From: Nocardioides sp. Root140
GTDB taxonomy: Bacteria > Actinomycetota > Actinomycetes > Propionibacteriales > Nocardioidaceae
Reading direction: 5' to 3'
DNA length: 55,590 bases
Assembly (NCBI RefSeq): GCF_001426745.1
Contig: NZ_LMFI01000004.1
Location: 1-55,590, forward strand
In this document: positions 33,036 to 42,154 of the stretch, piece after piece
How the letters are laid out: each line of letters opens with the position of its first letter
Position numbering within the stretch: position 1 is the stretch's first letter
Notes under the pieces: generated by a model
What the model saw: the letters and a program-made list of their open reading frames with translations, nothing else
Told to the model about the DNA's origin: nothing
Database searches by the model: none
Translations under genes and position numbers: made by a program

Positions 33036-33811
33036 TGAAGAACCTGACGACCGGCAACGACGACTCGCGGGCCACCCTGGTGCGCATCGGCATCCTGGTG
33101 GGGATCGCCTGCATGGTGGCCACCGTCGTCTGGCTCGGTGCTCGCACCCGGGCCGACGACGACTCCGGCGGCCCCGACGCCACCGGCGGGGACAACTCGA
33201 GCCAGACGGTCGAGAACGCATCGGTCGAGCAGGTCGCACCGGACACCGCGCCGGTCGACGGAGTCGTAATCCCGACCGGCGACGACCAGGTCGACGGCTA
33301 CCCGACGGGATTTCCGGCCACCGACCTGGGCGCCGTGGCGCTTCAGGTCGAGCTGGCCAAGGCACAGCTCGGGTTCGACTTCGACCAGGCCGTCACCGTC
33401 GCCCGCCTCTACGCCAATCCCGAGGACAAGGCCGTCTTCGAGGAGCGCTCCCGCGCCGCGGTCGCGCTGCGCCGCCAGCAGGCCGGCGTCGCGAAGGAGG
33501 GCGACGTGCCCGCCCCCGCGTCGTACGCCGTCACCCCGGTCGCCTTCACACTCGAGGAGCTCGACACCGGCTACTACGCGGTGAACCTGCTCAGCTACGT
33601 CACCCTCACCACCGTTGACGGCCAGGTCAAGGACAGCCTCTACGCCGGCACCCAGCTGATGCGGTGGCTCGACGGTGACTGGCGACTGGTCCAGGGCAGC
33701 GAAGCGGACATCGAGCACCTGGTCTCGGAGGGCCAGCCGCAGGCGGTGGCGCCCGGCACCCCCGAGTTCGCGAAGGCCGGCTGGATCCGGATCAACGGAG
33801 CTCCCCAGTGA
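33035..33811 (+). CDS. VirB8-like conjugation protein
   Basis: A 258-residue bitopic protein: one transmembrane helix at about 15-37 (RIGILVGIACMVATVVWLGA), an acidic linker, then a soluble domain with an NTF2-like strand pattern (AVTPVAFTLEELDTGYYAVN, LMRWLDGDWRLVQGSEA). It is a second candidate VirB8/TcpC-type core component next to the first. The ATG is shared with the stop of the gene before, and the stop overlaps the VirB6-like gene by four bases. Confidence 0.68.
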   Translation: MKNLTTGNDDSRATLVRIGILVGIACMVATVVWLGARTRADDDSGGPDATGGDNSSQTVENASVEQVAPDTAPVDGVVIPTGDDQVDGYPTGFPATDLGAVALQVELAKAQLGFDFDQAVTVARLYANPEDKAVFEERSRAAVALRRQQAGVAKEGDVPAPASYAVTPVAFTLEELDTGYYAVNLLSYVTLTTVDGQVKDSLYAGTQLMRWLDGDWRLVQGSEADIEHLVSEGQPQAVAPGTPEFAKAGWIRINGAPQ

Positions 33812-35778
33812 GCACCGTCATCACCGCCGTGCGCCGGGCGAGCCGACTCGCCAACGCCGCCCTGGCGCTCCTGGTGCTCACCACGCTCCTCGGAGCTGCC
33901 TCGACCCTCCAGCCTCCCGCCGCAGCGGCCAGCGAGCCGGCCGCCAGCACGGCGCACCTCGCTCCGATCGCCCCGGTGGTGGCCAGCGGCACTTTGCCGG
34001 CCCGCAACCTCAAGATGGGCTGCCCGGGGCCCGACGCCCTGTGCGATCTCGGCGGCGACGCCGTCGACTGCGCCAAGGACCCGATCGATTGCGGCAAGGA
34101 CGCCGCCGGCGATGTGAAGGACGGTGCCGGCGACCTGCTGGACGGCGCGGGAGATCTGCTCCCCGACGGCTGCGGGATCCTCGACGCGATCTGCGGCAAC
34201 ATCGGCGGGTTGCCCGGGCTTCCGGGCGTCCCTGGGCTGCCCGGGATCCCCGGTCTGCCGAACGTCGGTGACCTCTTCGGCGGCGGCATCCCCGGTCTCG
34301 GTGACATCCCCAACCCGTTCGAGGCCATCGGCGACGTCATCGCCAAGGCCGCGGCCGACGCCTGGACCGCGGCCATGCTCGCGATCTGGAACTCCGGCCT
34401 GTTCGTGCTGCGCATCGTGCTCACGTTCAGTGAGCTGTTCTTGACTCCGGACCTGAGCGCCGACGGCCCGGGCAAGGACGTCTACGCCTTCACCCTGTGG
34501 CTGGCGCTGGCCCTGGTGGTCATCTTGGCGATGATCCAGCTCGGCGCCGCGGCCTTCAAGCGCGAGGGCAAGAGCCTCGCCCGGGCCTTCATCGGGTCCG
34601 GCCAGTTCGTCTTGGTGTGCGCCTGCTGGTTCGGGTACTGCGTCATGATCATCGCGGCGTGCGGGGCGCTGACCAAGGCGCTGATGAAGTCGCTGCTCAA
34701 GGTGCAGACCTGGCCCGACTGGGACCCGCTCGGCGGACTCGGCATCGACGACATCGCCGACGCCGGCGTGGCCACCGCTCTTGCCTTCCTGGGGATCTTC
34801 CTGTGGCTGGCCGCCATCGGGCACGTCCTGGTCTACCTGGCCCGCGCGGCGTCCCTGCTGGTGCTCACCGCCACGGGGCCGCTCGCGGCCGCCGGCCTGG
34901 TCTCGGAGTTCACCCGCTCCTGGTTCTGGAAGTCGCTGCGCTGGTTCCACGCCGCGGCGTTCACCCCGGTGCTGATGGTGATGGTGCTGGGCATCGGCGT
35001 GCAGTTCGCCAACGGAGTCGCCGCCCACCTGGCCGAGGACACAGCCAAGGCGTTCGGCACCGCGCTGCCGGCCGTGATGACGATCCTGATCAGCGTCGTC
35101 GCCCCGCTGTCCCTGTTCAAGCTCCTGGCCTTCGTCGACCCCGGCACCCCCAGCGGCGCGTCGTTCCGCCAGGGCATGGCCATCCAGGGCGGCCTCCAGG
35201 GCCTGCTCAGCGGCGGCGGCGCAGGTGGCGGCTCGTCGGCTGCGTCGACCACTGACGCCAACGGCCGCTCCTCGGGCGAGCAGAGCGCCGAAGCCTCGAC
35301 CGGCGACCGGTTCAGCAAGTCGACCCAGGGCGCCCTGGGCAGCTTCGGGCCGGTCGGCCAGGCCCTGTCGACCGGCATGGGCTGGATCAACTCCGCCGGC
35401 GCGAAGGCGACCTCTCTGATGTCGGACGAGAGCAACCAGGCCGGTGTGGGCCAGAGCACCTACGGCCCCGACTTCAGCGGCCTGGGTGGACGGCAGTCCG
35501 GTGGCCAGTCCGGCGGCCAGGGCGGGACCCACCCCGGGTCGCAGAACGGCGACCGGAGCGACGAGGACTCGTCGATGCCGACCCCGCCCACGCCTCCTGC
35601 GCCGCCCACCCCGACGACGCTGCCCACCGGCGGCGGCCCCGGCGGCGGTTCAGGCGGCCAGGGCGGCGGAGGAGCTGACGCCGCTCCCAAGACCCCGGCC
35701 GCCGGCGGTGGGGGAGCGGCTGGCAGTGCCGGCGGCGCCGGCGCGGCAGCTGGCGGCATCCCACCGGTGGCGGTGTAA
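33808..35778 (+). CDS. VirB6/TrbL-like membrane channel protein
   Basis: A 656-residue protein with a signal-like N-terminus (LANAALALLVLTTLLGAAST). An extracellular segment contains several Cys and a collagen-like run (GLPGLPGVPGLPGIPGLP, about 133-150). Five or more transmembrane helices follow at about 190-455 (LWLALALVVILAMIQLGAAA, FVLVCACWFGYCVMIIAACG and others). A long Gly/Ser/Pro-rich cytoplasmic tail ends the protein. This topology matches the VirB6/TrbL-like component of actinobacterial T4SS. It is followed by the SCO6880 gene after 74 bases. Confidence 0.82.
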   Translation: MSTVITAVRRASRLANAALALLVLTTLLGAASTLQPPAAAASEPAASTAHLAPIAPVVASGTLPARNLKMGCPGPDALCDLGGDAVDCAKDPIDCGKDAAGDVKDGAGDLLDGAGDLLPDGCGILDAICGNIGGLPGLPGVPGLPGIPGLPNVGDLFGGGIPGLGDIPNPFEAIGDVIAKAAADAWTAAMLAIWNSGLFVLRIVLTFSELFLTPDLSADGPGKDVYAFTLWLALALVVILAMIQLGAAAFKREGKSLARAFIGSGQFVLVCACWFGYCVMIIAACGALTKALMKSLLKVQTWPDWDPLGGLGIDDIADAGVATALAFLGIFLWLAAIGHVLVYLARAASLLVLTATGPLAAAGLVSEFTRSWFWKSLRWFHAAAFTPVLMVMVLGIGVQFANGVAAHLAEDTAKAFGTALPAVMTILISVVAPLSLFKLLAFVDPGTPSGASFRQGMAIQGGLQGLLSGGGAGGGSSAASTTDANGRSSGEQSAEASTGDRFSKSTQGALGSFGPVGQALSTGMGWINSAGAKATSLMSDESNQAGVGQSTYGPDFSGLGGRQSGGQSGGQGGTHPGSQNGDRSDEDSSMPTPPTPPAPPTPTTLPTGGGPGGGSGGQGGGGADAAPKTPAAGGGGAAGSAGGAGAAAGGIPPVAV

Positions 35779-35852
35779 CCGATGCGCCGACCGCCCCAGC
35801 TCGAGCACCGATCGACACCCACCGATCTCACTGACCAGAAGGGAAGCCGACG

Positions 35853-37358
35853 ATGACCACCTACGCCGACTACCAGCGCGACCGCATCGGTTGGTTCTTC
35901 GGCCTCTCCGGAGGCCAGCTGATGTTCCTGGCGCTGGCCAGCCTGCCGGCGTTCTGGGCAATCAGCCGCGGAGCGTGGTTCTCCGCGTTTCTGTTCGCTC
36001 TGGTCTGGGTGTTCCTGCTGGCCATCACCGTGATCCCGGTGCGCGGCCGCTCGGCCACCGGCTGGGTGTTCGCCTCGACGATGTACGCCGTCGGCGGCCT
36101 GTTCGGCTGGACCTCGTTCCGCGCCAAGGCCGCCCAGGGCCGCGGCGACGACCTCGACACCCCGGACCTGCCCGGGGTCCTCCAGGGCGTCCGGATCCAC
36201 GACGGCCCGCCGCACGGCTCGCAGCTGCAGCGCGTAGCGATCATCGAGGACCACGCCATGAAAACCTGGGCGGTCACGGCCTCGATCGTGCACCCGGGCA
36301 TCGGCATGAAGGACACCGAAGAGCGCGCCCGCTACGGCGAGGCGCTGGCCGGGCTGCTCGACGTCGCCGGTCGCACAGAGAAGGTCGACGAGATCCTCTT
36401 CATGGTGCGCACCGTCCCCGAGGACGGCGCCGAGCGCGACCTGTGGGTCAACCGCCACCGCCGCCCCAACGCCCCGGGGCTGTCGGAGGTCGTCAACAGC
36501 GACCTGGCCCACGGCCTCACCCAGGCATCGGTGCGCACCGAGCAATTCGTGACGGTCGTGATCCCGGAGACCCGGATCGCGAGGTCGGCCAAAGAGTCCG
36601 GGGGCGGCTTCGAGGGCCGCTGCCGCGAGCTCTACCTGCTCATGGCCGAGATCGAGGCCCAGCTGCGCGGCCCGATGGGGATGACGACGGTGCGCTGGCT
36701 CACCAGCCCCGAGCTTGCGCTGGCCTGCCGGACCGGATTCGCCCCCGGCGACCGCGCCGGCATCGTCGAGGCCCTCTCGCTGCGGGAGAAGGACCCGAGC
36801 GTCAACGCCGACGTCCCGTGGGCGATGGCCGGCCCCTCGGGTGCCGACGCCACGGTGCGGCACTACAGCCACGACGCCTGGAACTCGGTCAGCGCCACCA
36901 TCAAGCTGCCGACCCGCGACGTCGCGATGGGTGCCCTGGCACCGATCCTCACCCCCAGCGAGTTCGGTGAGCGGCGATCGTTCGTCGTCGCGTACCCGAT
37001 CGTTTCTCAGACCAAGGCCGACCGGCAGTCCGGCAACGCCGAGTGGGCCGCCGACCTGGCCGAGGGGATGAACGAGAAGCTCGGCCGAAAGACCCGCGCC
37101 AAGCAGCGCGACGAAGCCCACAAGGCCCGCGGCCTGGACGCCAAGCTGGCCCGCGGCAACTCGCTGACCCGGCCCTACGGCGTGTGCACGGTCACCGTCC
37201 CCAAGTCGATGCGGATCACCGAGTTCGGGCGCCGCCTGGACGCCTCGGTCCGACGCGCCGGGTTCGCACCGCTGCGCCTCGACCTCGCCCAGGACGTCGG
37301 GTTCGCCGCGTCCACCATCCCCCTCGGCACGAGCCTGACCCGGAGCGGAGACGCCTGA
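35853..37358 (+). CDS. SCO6880-family conjugation protein (VirB3/VirB4 N-terminal equivalent)
   Basis: A 501-residue protein with two transmembrane helices near the N-terminus (about 20-65) and a large cytoplasmic domain (ELYLLMAEIEAQLRGPMGMT, RTEQFVTVVIPETRIAR). It resembles the SCO6880 family of actinobacterial conjugation proteins, which corresponds to a PrgI/VirB3-like anchor plus the non-ATPase N-terminal part of VirB4. The ATPase part is encoded separately by the next gene, whose start overlaps this stop by one base. AGAAGGGAAG precedes the ATG. Confidence 0.85.
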   Translation: MTTYADYQRDRIGWFFGLSGGQLMFLALASLPAFWAISRGAWFSAFLFALVWVFLLAITVIPVRGRSATGWVFASTMYAVGGLFGWTSFRAKAAQGRGDDLDTPDLPGVLQGVRIHDGPPHGSQLQRVAIIEDHAMKTWAVTASIVHPGIGMKDTEERARYGEALAGLLDVAGRTEKVDEILFMVRTVPEDGAERDLWVNRHRRPNAPGLSEVVNSDLAHGLTQASVRTEQFVTVVIPETRIARSAKESGGGFEGRCRELYLLMAEIEAQLRGPMGMTTVRWLTSPELALACRTGFAPGDRAGIVEALSLREKDPSVNADVPWAMAGPSGADATVRHYSHDAWNSVSATIKLPTRDVAMGALAPILTPSEFGERRSFVVAYPIVSQTKADRQSGNAEWAADLAEGMNEKLGRKTRAKQRDEAHKARGLDAKLARGNSLTRPYGVCTVTVPKSMRITEFGRRLDASVRRAGFAPLRLDLAQDVGFAASTIPLGTSLTRSGDA

Positions 37359-38893
37359 TGACCACCACCCGCCGGAACCGCCGTGGCGGCCGCGACATGG
37401 CTGCCCTGCTCTCCGACTTCGGGCACGACCTGCCCACGATCCCCACGCTCGCCCCGGAGGCCAAGGAGCCCCGGCTCTTCCGCTACGCGCCGCGCCGCGG
37501 TGCCACCCGCCGCGGCCGAGGCTGGGCTGCTGCCACCGCCCCGGCGATGGCCTGGCGGATGACCAGCGACCAGGCCCCGGTGTTCTGGCCCTTCGTCTCG
37601 GCTCCCGCCCTGCCCCCGACGGGCGCCCAGATGGGCGTCGACCAGCTCTCCGGCGGCAGCTTCTACTGCGACCCGTTCGGTTGGGTGCTGCGCGACGACG
37701 TGCCCGCGACCAACCCCAACATCTTCCAGTTCGCCAAGCCGGGAAGTGGCAAGTCCGGCACCACCAAGGCGTTCTGCACCCGGATGACGCCGTTCGGCTA
37801 CCGCACCCTGGTCACTGGCGACGTCAAGGACGAGTACGAGTCGCTGTGCCGCGCGCTCGGTGTCGAACCCTTCGTCATCGCCCCCGGCTTCTGGGCCCGG
37901 GTCAACCCGCTGTCCATGGGGCCGCTCGGCGACGGGTGGGAGAAGCTCTCGGCCGAGGAGGCGCAGCGCCGCGCCACGATCATCTTCAAGCGGTGGCTCG
38001 TCCTGGTCCGAGGCCTGGTCGGCAGCATGAAGATCGACGACGAGCGCCGGGTGCCGTTCGGCCCCGACGAGAGCGACGTCGTGCGCAACGCGCTGGCGAT
38101 CCTCACCGGCTACGCCGCCGGCAACAGCGTCCTGCAGGAGACGACCATCCCGCGGCTGTGGGACCTGCTCCGTAACCCCACCGAGGAGCTCGTCCGGGCC
38201 TGCGAATACGCGAACACCCGTCAGTTCCTCGACGAGACCCGGCTGCTGCGCAACGCGCTTGGCGAGCTGGTCACCGGCACCCTCGCCGGCCTCTTCGACG
38301 ACTTCACCAACATCGAGGTCGACTGGCGGGCCCCGATCCAGTCGTTCAGCCTCTCCCGGCTCGACGGCCTGGGCGATGAGGCCGTGGGCATCGCGCTGCT
38401 GTGCATGAACTCCTGGGGGCGTGGTCTGCGGGAGATCGCCGAGCCAGGCGACCTGCGCATCGTGGTGCGCGACGAGGTCTGGAAGCAGATGCGCCTCGGA
38501 ACCGCCGCAGTGGCGAGCTTCGACGCCGACCTGCGGCTCTCACGCGGCATGGCCGGCAAGGGCGGCGATATCCAGTTCTGCAACCTCCACAAGCCCTCCG
38601 ACCTGCTCTCGGTCGGCGACGCCGACTCCCAGGCCGCGATGATCGCCAAGGACCTCCTCGAGCTGGCCGACATCAAGATCCTCGGTGCCCAGAAGCCCCG
38701 GGTCGCCCGCGAGCTCGACTCCATGCTCGGGCTCGGCCCGATCGCCCAGGACCTCGTCTCCGGGTGGGCCATGCAGGACAAGGGCCGCGCCCTGTGGTGC
38801 ATCGGCGACGCCACCTACAAGGTCCAGACGGTGCTCCACCCGCTGGAGAAGAAGCTCTACTACACCAACGAGGCCATCGAGTCCGCCGCCTGA
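37358..38893 (+). CDS. VirB4-like T4SS ATPase
   Basis: A 511-residue ATPase. Walker A lies at about 127-133 (KPGSGKS, inside FAKPGSGKSGTTKAF). A Walker B-like stretch is near 365 (LRIVVRDEVWKQM), and later motifs match the VirB4/TraC family (MAGKGGDIQFCNLHKPSDLL, ARELDSMLGLGPIAQDLVSG). It energises assembly of the secretion channel. It is shorter than a complete VirB4 (about 800 residues) because the N-terminal part is in the SCO6880 protein. The ATG overlaps the preceding stop. Confidence 0.88.
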   Translation: MTTTRRNRRGGRDMAALLSDFGHDLPTIPTLAPEAKEPRLFRYAPRRGATRRGRGWAAATAPAMAWRMTSDQAPVFWPFVSAPALPPTGAQMGVDQLSGGSFYCDPFGWVLRDDVPATNPNIFQFAKPGSGKSGTTKAFCTRMTPFGYRTLVTGDVKDEYESLCRALGVEPFVIAPGFWARVNPLSMGPLGDGWEKLSAEEAQRRATIIFKRWLVLVRGLVGSMKIDDERRVPFGPDESDVVRNALAILTGYAAGNSVLQETTIPRLWDLLRNPTEELVRACEYANTRQFLDETRLLRNALGELVTGTLAGLFDDFTNIEVDWRAPIQSFSLSRLDGLGDEAVGIALLCMNSWGRGLREIAEPGDLRIVVRDEVWKQMRLGTAAVASFDADLRLSRGMAGKGGDIQFCNLHKPSDLLSVGDADSQAAMIAKDLLELADIKILGAQKPRVARELDSMLGLGPIAQDLVSGWAMQDKGRALWCIGDATYKVQTVLHPLEKKLYYTNEAIESAA

Positions 38894-38921
38894 GCGCGCG
38901 CGACCTCGGGACTGACCTGTG

Positions 38922-41900
38922 ATGAAGAAGCTGCTGCTCGCGGGACTGCCCGTCCTGATCATCTTCATGGGGCTGCCGTTCCTGGTGACGCTGATGGTGG
39001 TGATGACGACCACCGCGGCCGCCGAGTGCCGCACCCAGAGCAGCCAAGGCACCGTGCCTACCGAGCTCGGTGACCTCGGAGCCATCGACGGCCCGGTGGG
39101 CGGCCCGGTCAACGGCAAGATCACCATGGCGCAGGCCAACATCCCGCGCCGCTCCGGCCTCGACGGGTTCCGGGCCTCCATGCCCAAGGTCCTGTCCAAG
39201 AACCCCGAGTTCGTCACCCTCAACGAGGCCAGCGGCTGGAGCCTGGAGCAGATCGAAGCCGCCACGCCGGGCTACTCAGCCTTCCGGGTGGCAGCCCCGG
39301 CCGGCACCGGCACCGGCGCCGAGCAGGCCATGGGCAACGTCGTGCTCTGGAAGAGCTCGACCTGGACGAAGGTCAACGGCGGCCGGGTCCAGCTCGTCGA
39401 CGACGACAAGACCTTCTACGACGGGCGTCCGGTCACGTGGGACCGCTTCGCGACATGGGTGATGCTGCGCCGCGCCGACGGCTCCGTGGTCTCGGTGGTC
39501 TCCACCCACCACATGACCAACCCGCACCGTTGGCCGAAGCAGCACGGCAACCCGCCGCTGACCCGGCCCCAGCAGTACGGCGCCGGAATGGTCATCCTGC
39601 TGCAGCTGCGCAACTCGCTGGCCGCCCACGGTCCGGTGCTGATCGGCGGCGACATGAACACCCAGGCCTCCTACACCAACATCCCCTGGACGGCGGCCGC
39701 GAAGATGAAGGCCGCCGGCTACGGATGGCACAACCACGGCGTCGACTTCATCTTCTTCCCGCACCACCAGGGCGCCCGCCTCGAGCAGGGCTGGGACGGC
39801 ACGATGGTGTCGGACCACCACTGGCTCTCGGCTCGCATCGCGATGAACGGCGCCGGCCCGGAGAGCGCGCCCGAGACCACCACCACGACCGACGGGATCG
39901 TGCCCGCGGCGACCACCGCCCGGACGTCCGCCGAGCCGCCGGCCCGCGACGTGCTCGCCCAGCTGATGCGGCTGCGGTTCGCGTCCAACTACCCGACCAT
40001 GACCGCCGAGCAGGCCCGCAACGCGATCACCATCGCCCAGGTCGCCCGAGACCTCGAGATTCCCCGCTACGGGCTGCAGATCGCGATCGCCGCCGCGATC
40101 CAGGAGTCCAAGCTGGTCAACCTCACCGGAGGTGACCGCGACTCCGGCGGCCTGTTCCAGCAGCGCCCCTCGGCTGGCTGGGGAAGCCGGGCCGAGATCA
40201 CCAACCCCCTCCTCGCGGCCCGCGCGTTCTTCGGCCAGGCCCAGCACACCGGCAACCCCGGCCTCCTCGACATCCCCGGCTGGCAGAACATGCCGCTCAC
40301 CCAGGCCGCGCAGGCCGTCCAGCGCTCGGGCTACCCAGACGCCTACGCCCAGTGGGAGGACGTCGCCGGCGACATCACCGATCTGCTCGGCGGCGACCTG
40401 CCGGACCTGCCCGGCTCTGACTCCGAGGGCTCCACCACGAACGTCGCCAACTGCCAGGGCGAGACCGTCAACCCCATCACCGTCGGCACCCTCAACCTGC
40501 TCGGCGCCGGCCACACCGACAAGCCGGGGGAGCGGCCCGGGTACGACACCTGGGACAAGCGACTGCCCGGCGCCATGCGCACGATCGAGAACGCCGGCAT
40601 CTCGATCGCCGGCCTCCAGGAGGTGCATGGCCCGCAGGCCCAAGCGCTGGAGAACCAGTACGCGGCCAAGTGGGGGATCTACCCGGCCAGCGGGAAGGCA
40701 CAGAACCGGGTGATCTGGGACCACAACGAGTGGGAGCAGACCGACGGGCGCCTCGTCGACATCCCGTACTTCGGCGGCAAGGACGTCGGCATGCCCCTGG
40801 TACAGCTGACCTCGACGACCACCGGGCAGCTGATCTGGGTCTGGAGCATCCACAACCCGGCCAACACCCACGGGAACGCCGCCGGGCACCGCCAGGAGGC
40901 GCTGCGCCTCCAGCTGGCCACGATGACCGAGCTCGCAGGCACCGGCACCCCTTCGGTGATCCTCGGCGACTTCAACGACGGCAAGGACGGCAGCAACTCC
41001 TCGCACTGCGCACTGACCCCTGAGCTGAGCAACGCCTTCGGCGGCTCTGCCGACCCCTGCAAGAAGCCCAAGCAGGACGCGCCGATCGACCACGTCTACG
41101 GCGCCAACCTCACCTGGGCCAGCGCCGCGGTCGACACCATCACCCAGGCCAGCAAGATCGCCGACCACCCGCTGGTGACCGCCACCACCGCCGGCAGCAG
41201 CGCCGGGTGCGCAGTCGACTCCGGCACCGCGGAGGCCAAGTACAACCTCGGCCCGGTCAAGCCGCAGCTGACCCAGCTGGTCAACATCCTCGGCCCCATG
41301 TTCGACATCAAGACCGTCGGCGGCTACCGCGAGAGCGCCACCGACCCCAACGGCCACCCGGCCGGGCTCGCGGCCGACTTCATGGTGCCACTCAACGCGG
41401 CGGGCCGCGCGCAGGGCGACCGTCTCGCCGCCTACGCCAAGGCCAATGCCCAGAAGCTCGGCATCGACTACATCATCTGGTACCAGCGGATCTGGTCGGT
41501 CGCCCGCGCAGGCGAGGGCTGGCGGCCGATGGAGGACCGGGGGAGCGCTACCGAGAACCACCTCGACCATGTCCACATCAACGTCAAGCCCGGCGCCTCC
41601 GTCCAGCCGGTCGGCCTCGAGGGCGCCTCCTGCGACGAGGTCGTCTATCCGGTGCCCGCGCAGTATGTCGGAACCGACAACCACAACTGGCACGAGACCG
41701 GCCCTTACTGGTCCAGGTGGCACACCGGCACCGACTTCTCCGCACCCTGCGGAACCACCGTCTACGCCGCCCACGCCGGCACCATCGAGATCGACACCAC
41801 CCAGCGTTCCTGGGCTGGGCCGCAGCTGGTCAAGGTCACCACCGGCGCCGGGTCCCTGACCACGTGGTACGCCCACATGGCGACCGTCAGCGTCAGCCGC

Positions 41901-42077
41901 GGCCAGACCGTCGCAGCCGGCGAGCCGATCGGCCAGGTCGGCAAGGAGGGCAACGTCTCCGGCTGCCACCTCCACTTCGAGGTCCACCTCAAGAACGGCT
42001 CCATCTACGACCCCGACAACGTCGACCCCTCGACCTGGCTCGCAGAGAACGCATCACGCCCGAGTCACGCCGTGTGA
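38922..42077 (+). CDS. Five-domain secreted enzyme: EEP, lysozyme-like, EEP, VanY-like, M23
   Basis: A 1051-residue protein with an N-terminal membrane/signal helix (about 5-33). Domains in order: (1) endonuclease/exonuclease/phosphatase fold, about 65-305 (FVTLNEASGW, LIGGDMN, VSDHHWLSA); (2) lysozyme-like transglycosylase, about 350-450 (IAIAAAIQESKLVNL, DSGGLFQQRPSAGWG); (3) a second EEP, about 500-740 (VGTLNLLGAGH, GLQEVHG, ILGDFNDG, DAPIDHVYG, ADHPLVTA); (4) a VanY/M15-like region, about 765-890 (GGYRESATDPNGHPAGLAAD, HLDHVHINV); (5) an M23 endopeptidase, about 900-1040 (HTGTDFSAP, HLHFEV). It is the VirB1-type wall-opening enzyme of the T4SS, unusual in its two EEP domains. Last gene of the operon. 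Confidence 0.88.
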   Translation: MKKLLLAGLPVLIIFMGLPFLVTLMVVMTTTAAAECRTQSSQGTVPTELGDLGAIDGPVGGPVNGKITMAQANIPRRSGLDGFRASMPKVLSKNPEFVTLNEASGWSLEQIEAATPGYSAFRVAAPAGTGTGAEQAMGNVVLWKSSTWTKVNGGRVQLVDDDKTFYDGRPVTWDRFATWVMLRRADGSVVSVVSTHHMTNPHRWPKQHGNPPLTRPQQYGAGMVILLQLRNSLAAHGPVLIGGDMNTQASYTNIPWTAAAKMKAAGYGWHNHGVDFIFFPHHQGARLEQGWDGTMVSDHHWLSARIAMNGAGPESAPETTTTTDGIVPAATTARTSAEPPARDVLAQLMRLRFASNYPTMTAEQARNAITIAQVARDLEIPRYGLQIAIAAAIQESKLVNLTGGDRDSGGLFQQRPSAGWGSRAEITNPLLAARAFFGQAQHTGNPGLLDIPGWQNMPLTQAAQAVQRSGYPDAYAQWEDVAGDITDLLGGDLPDLPGSDSEGSTTNVANCQGETVNPITVGTLNLLGAGHTDKPGERPGYDTWDKRLPGAMRTIENAGISIAGLQEVHGPQAQALENQYAAKWGIYPASGKAQNRVIWDHNEWEQTDGRLVDIPYFGGKDVGMPLVQLTSTTTGQLIWVWSIHNPANTHGNAAGHRQEALRLQLATMTELAGTGTPSVILGDFNDGKDGSNSSHCALTPELSNAFGGSADPCKKPKQDAPIDHVYGANLTWASAAVDTITQASKIADHPLVTATTAGSSAGCAVDSGTAEAKYNLGPVKPQLTQLVNILGPMFDIKTVGGYRESATDPNGHPAGLAADFMVPLNAAGRAQGDRLAAYAKANAQKLGIDYIIWYQRIWSVARAGEGWRPMEDRGSATENHLDHVHINVKPGASVQPVGLEGASCDEVVYPVPAQYVGTDNHNWHETGPYWSRWHTGTDFSAPCGTTVYAAHAGTIEIDTTQRSWAGPQLVKVTTGAGSLTTWYAHMATVSVSRGQTVAAGEPIGQVGKEGNVSGCHLHFEVHLKNGSIYDPDNVDPSTWLAENASRPSHAV

Positions 42078-42108
42078 TCGCACCGGAGCCCTGACAGCAC
42101 ATAGGTGA
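42075..42108 (+). promoter_or_regulatory. Element promoter motif, copy 6 (coupling-protein operon)
   Basis: TGATCGCACC, 17 bases, TAGGTGA: a perfect consensus match. The first three bases are the TGA stop codon of the preceding gene. It ends 46 bases before the ATG at 42155. Confidence 0.88.
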
Positions 42109-42154
42109 CCAGCGAGGCCCAACGACCCACGACCGCCTGGAGGTGGCCAGACCG

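Noticed and set aside
39276..41987. Very long open frame antisense to the five-domain enzyme gene
   Set aside because: It is Gly/Val/Asp-rich with no motifs, has the codon-position shadow pattern of high-GC DNA, and the plus strand carries clear catalytic domains.
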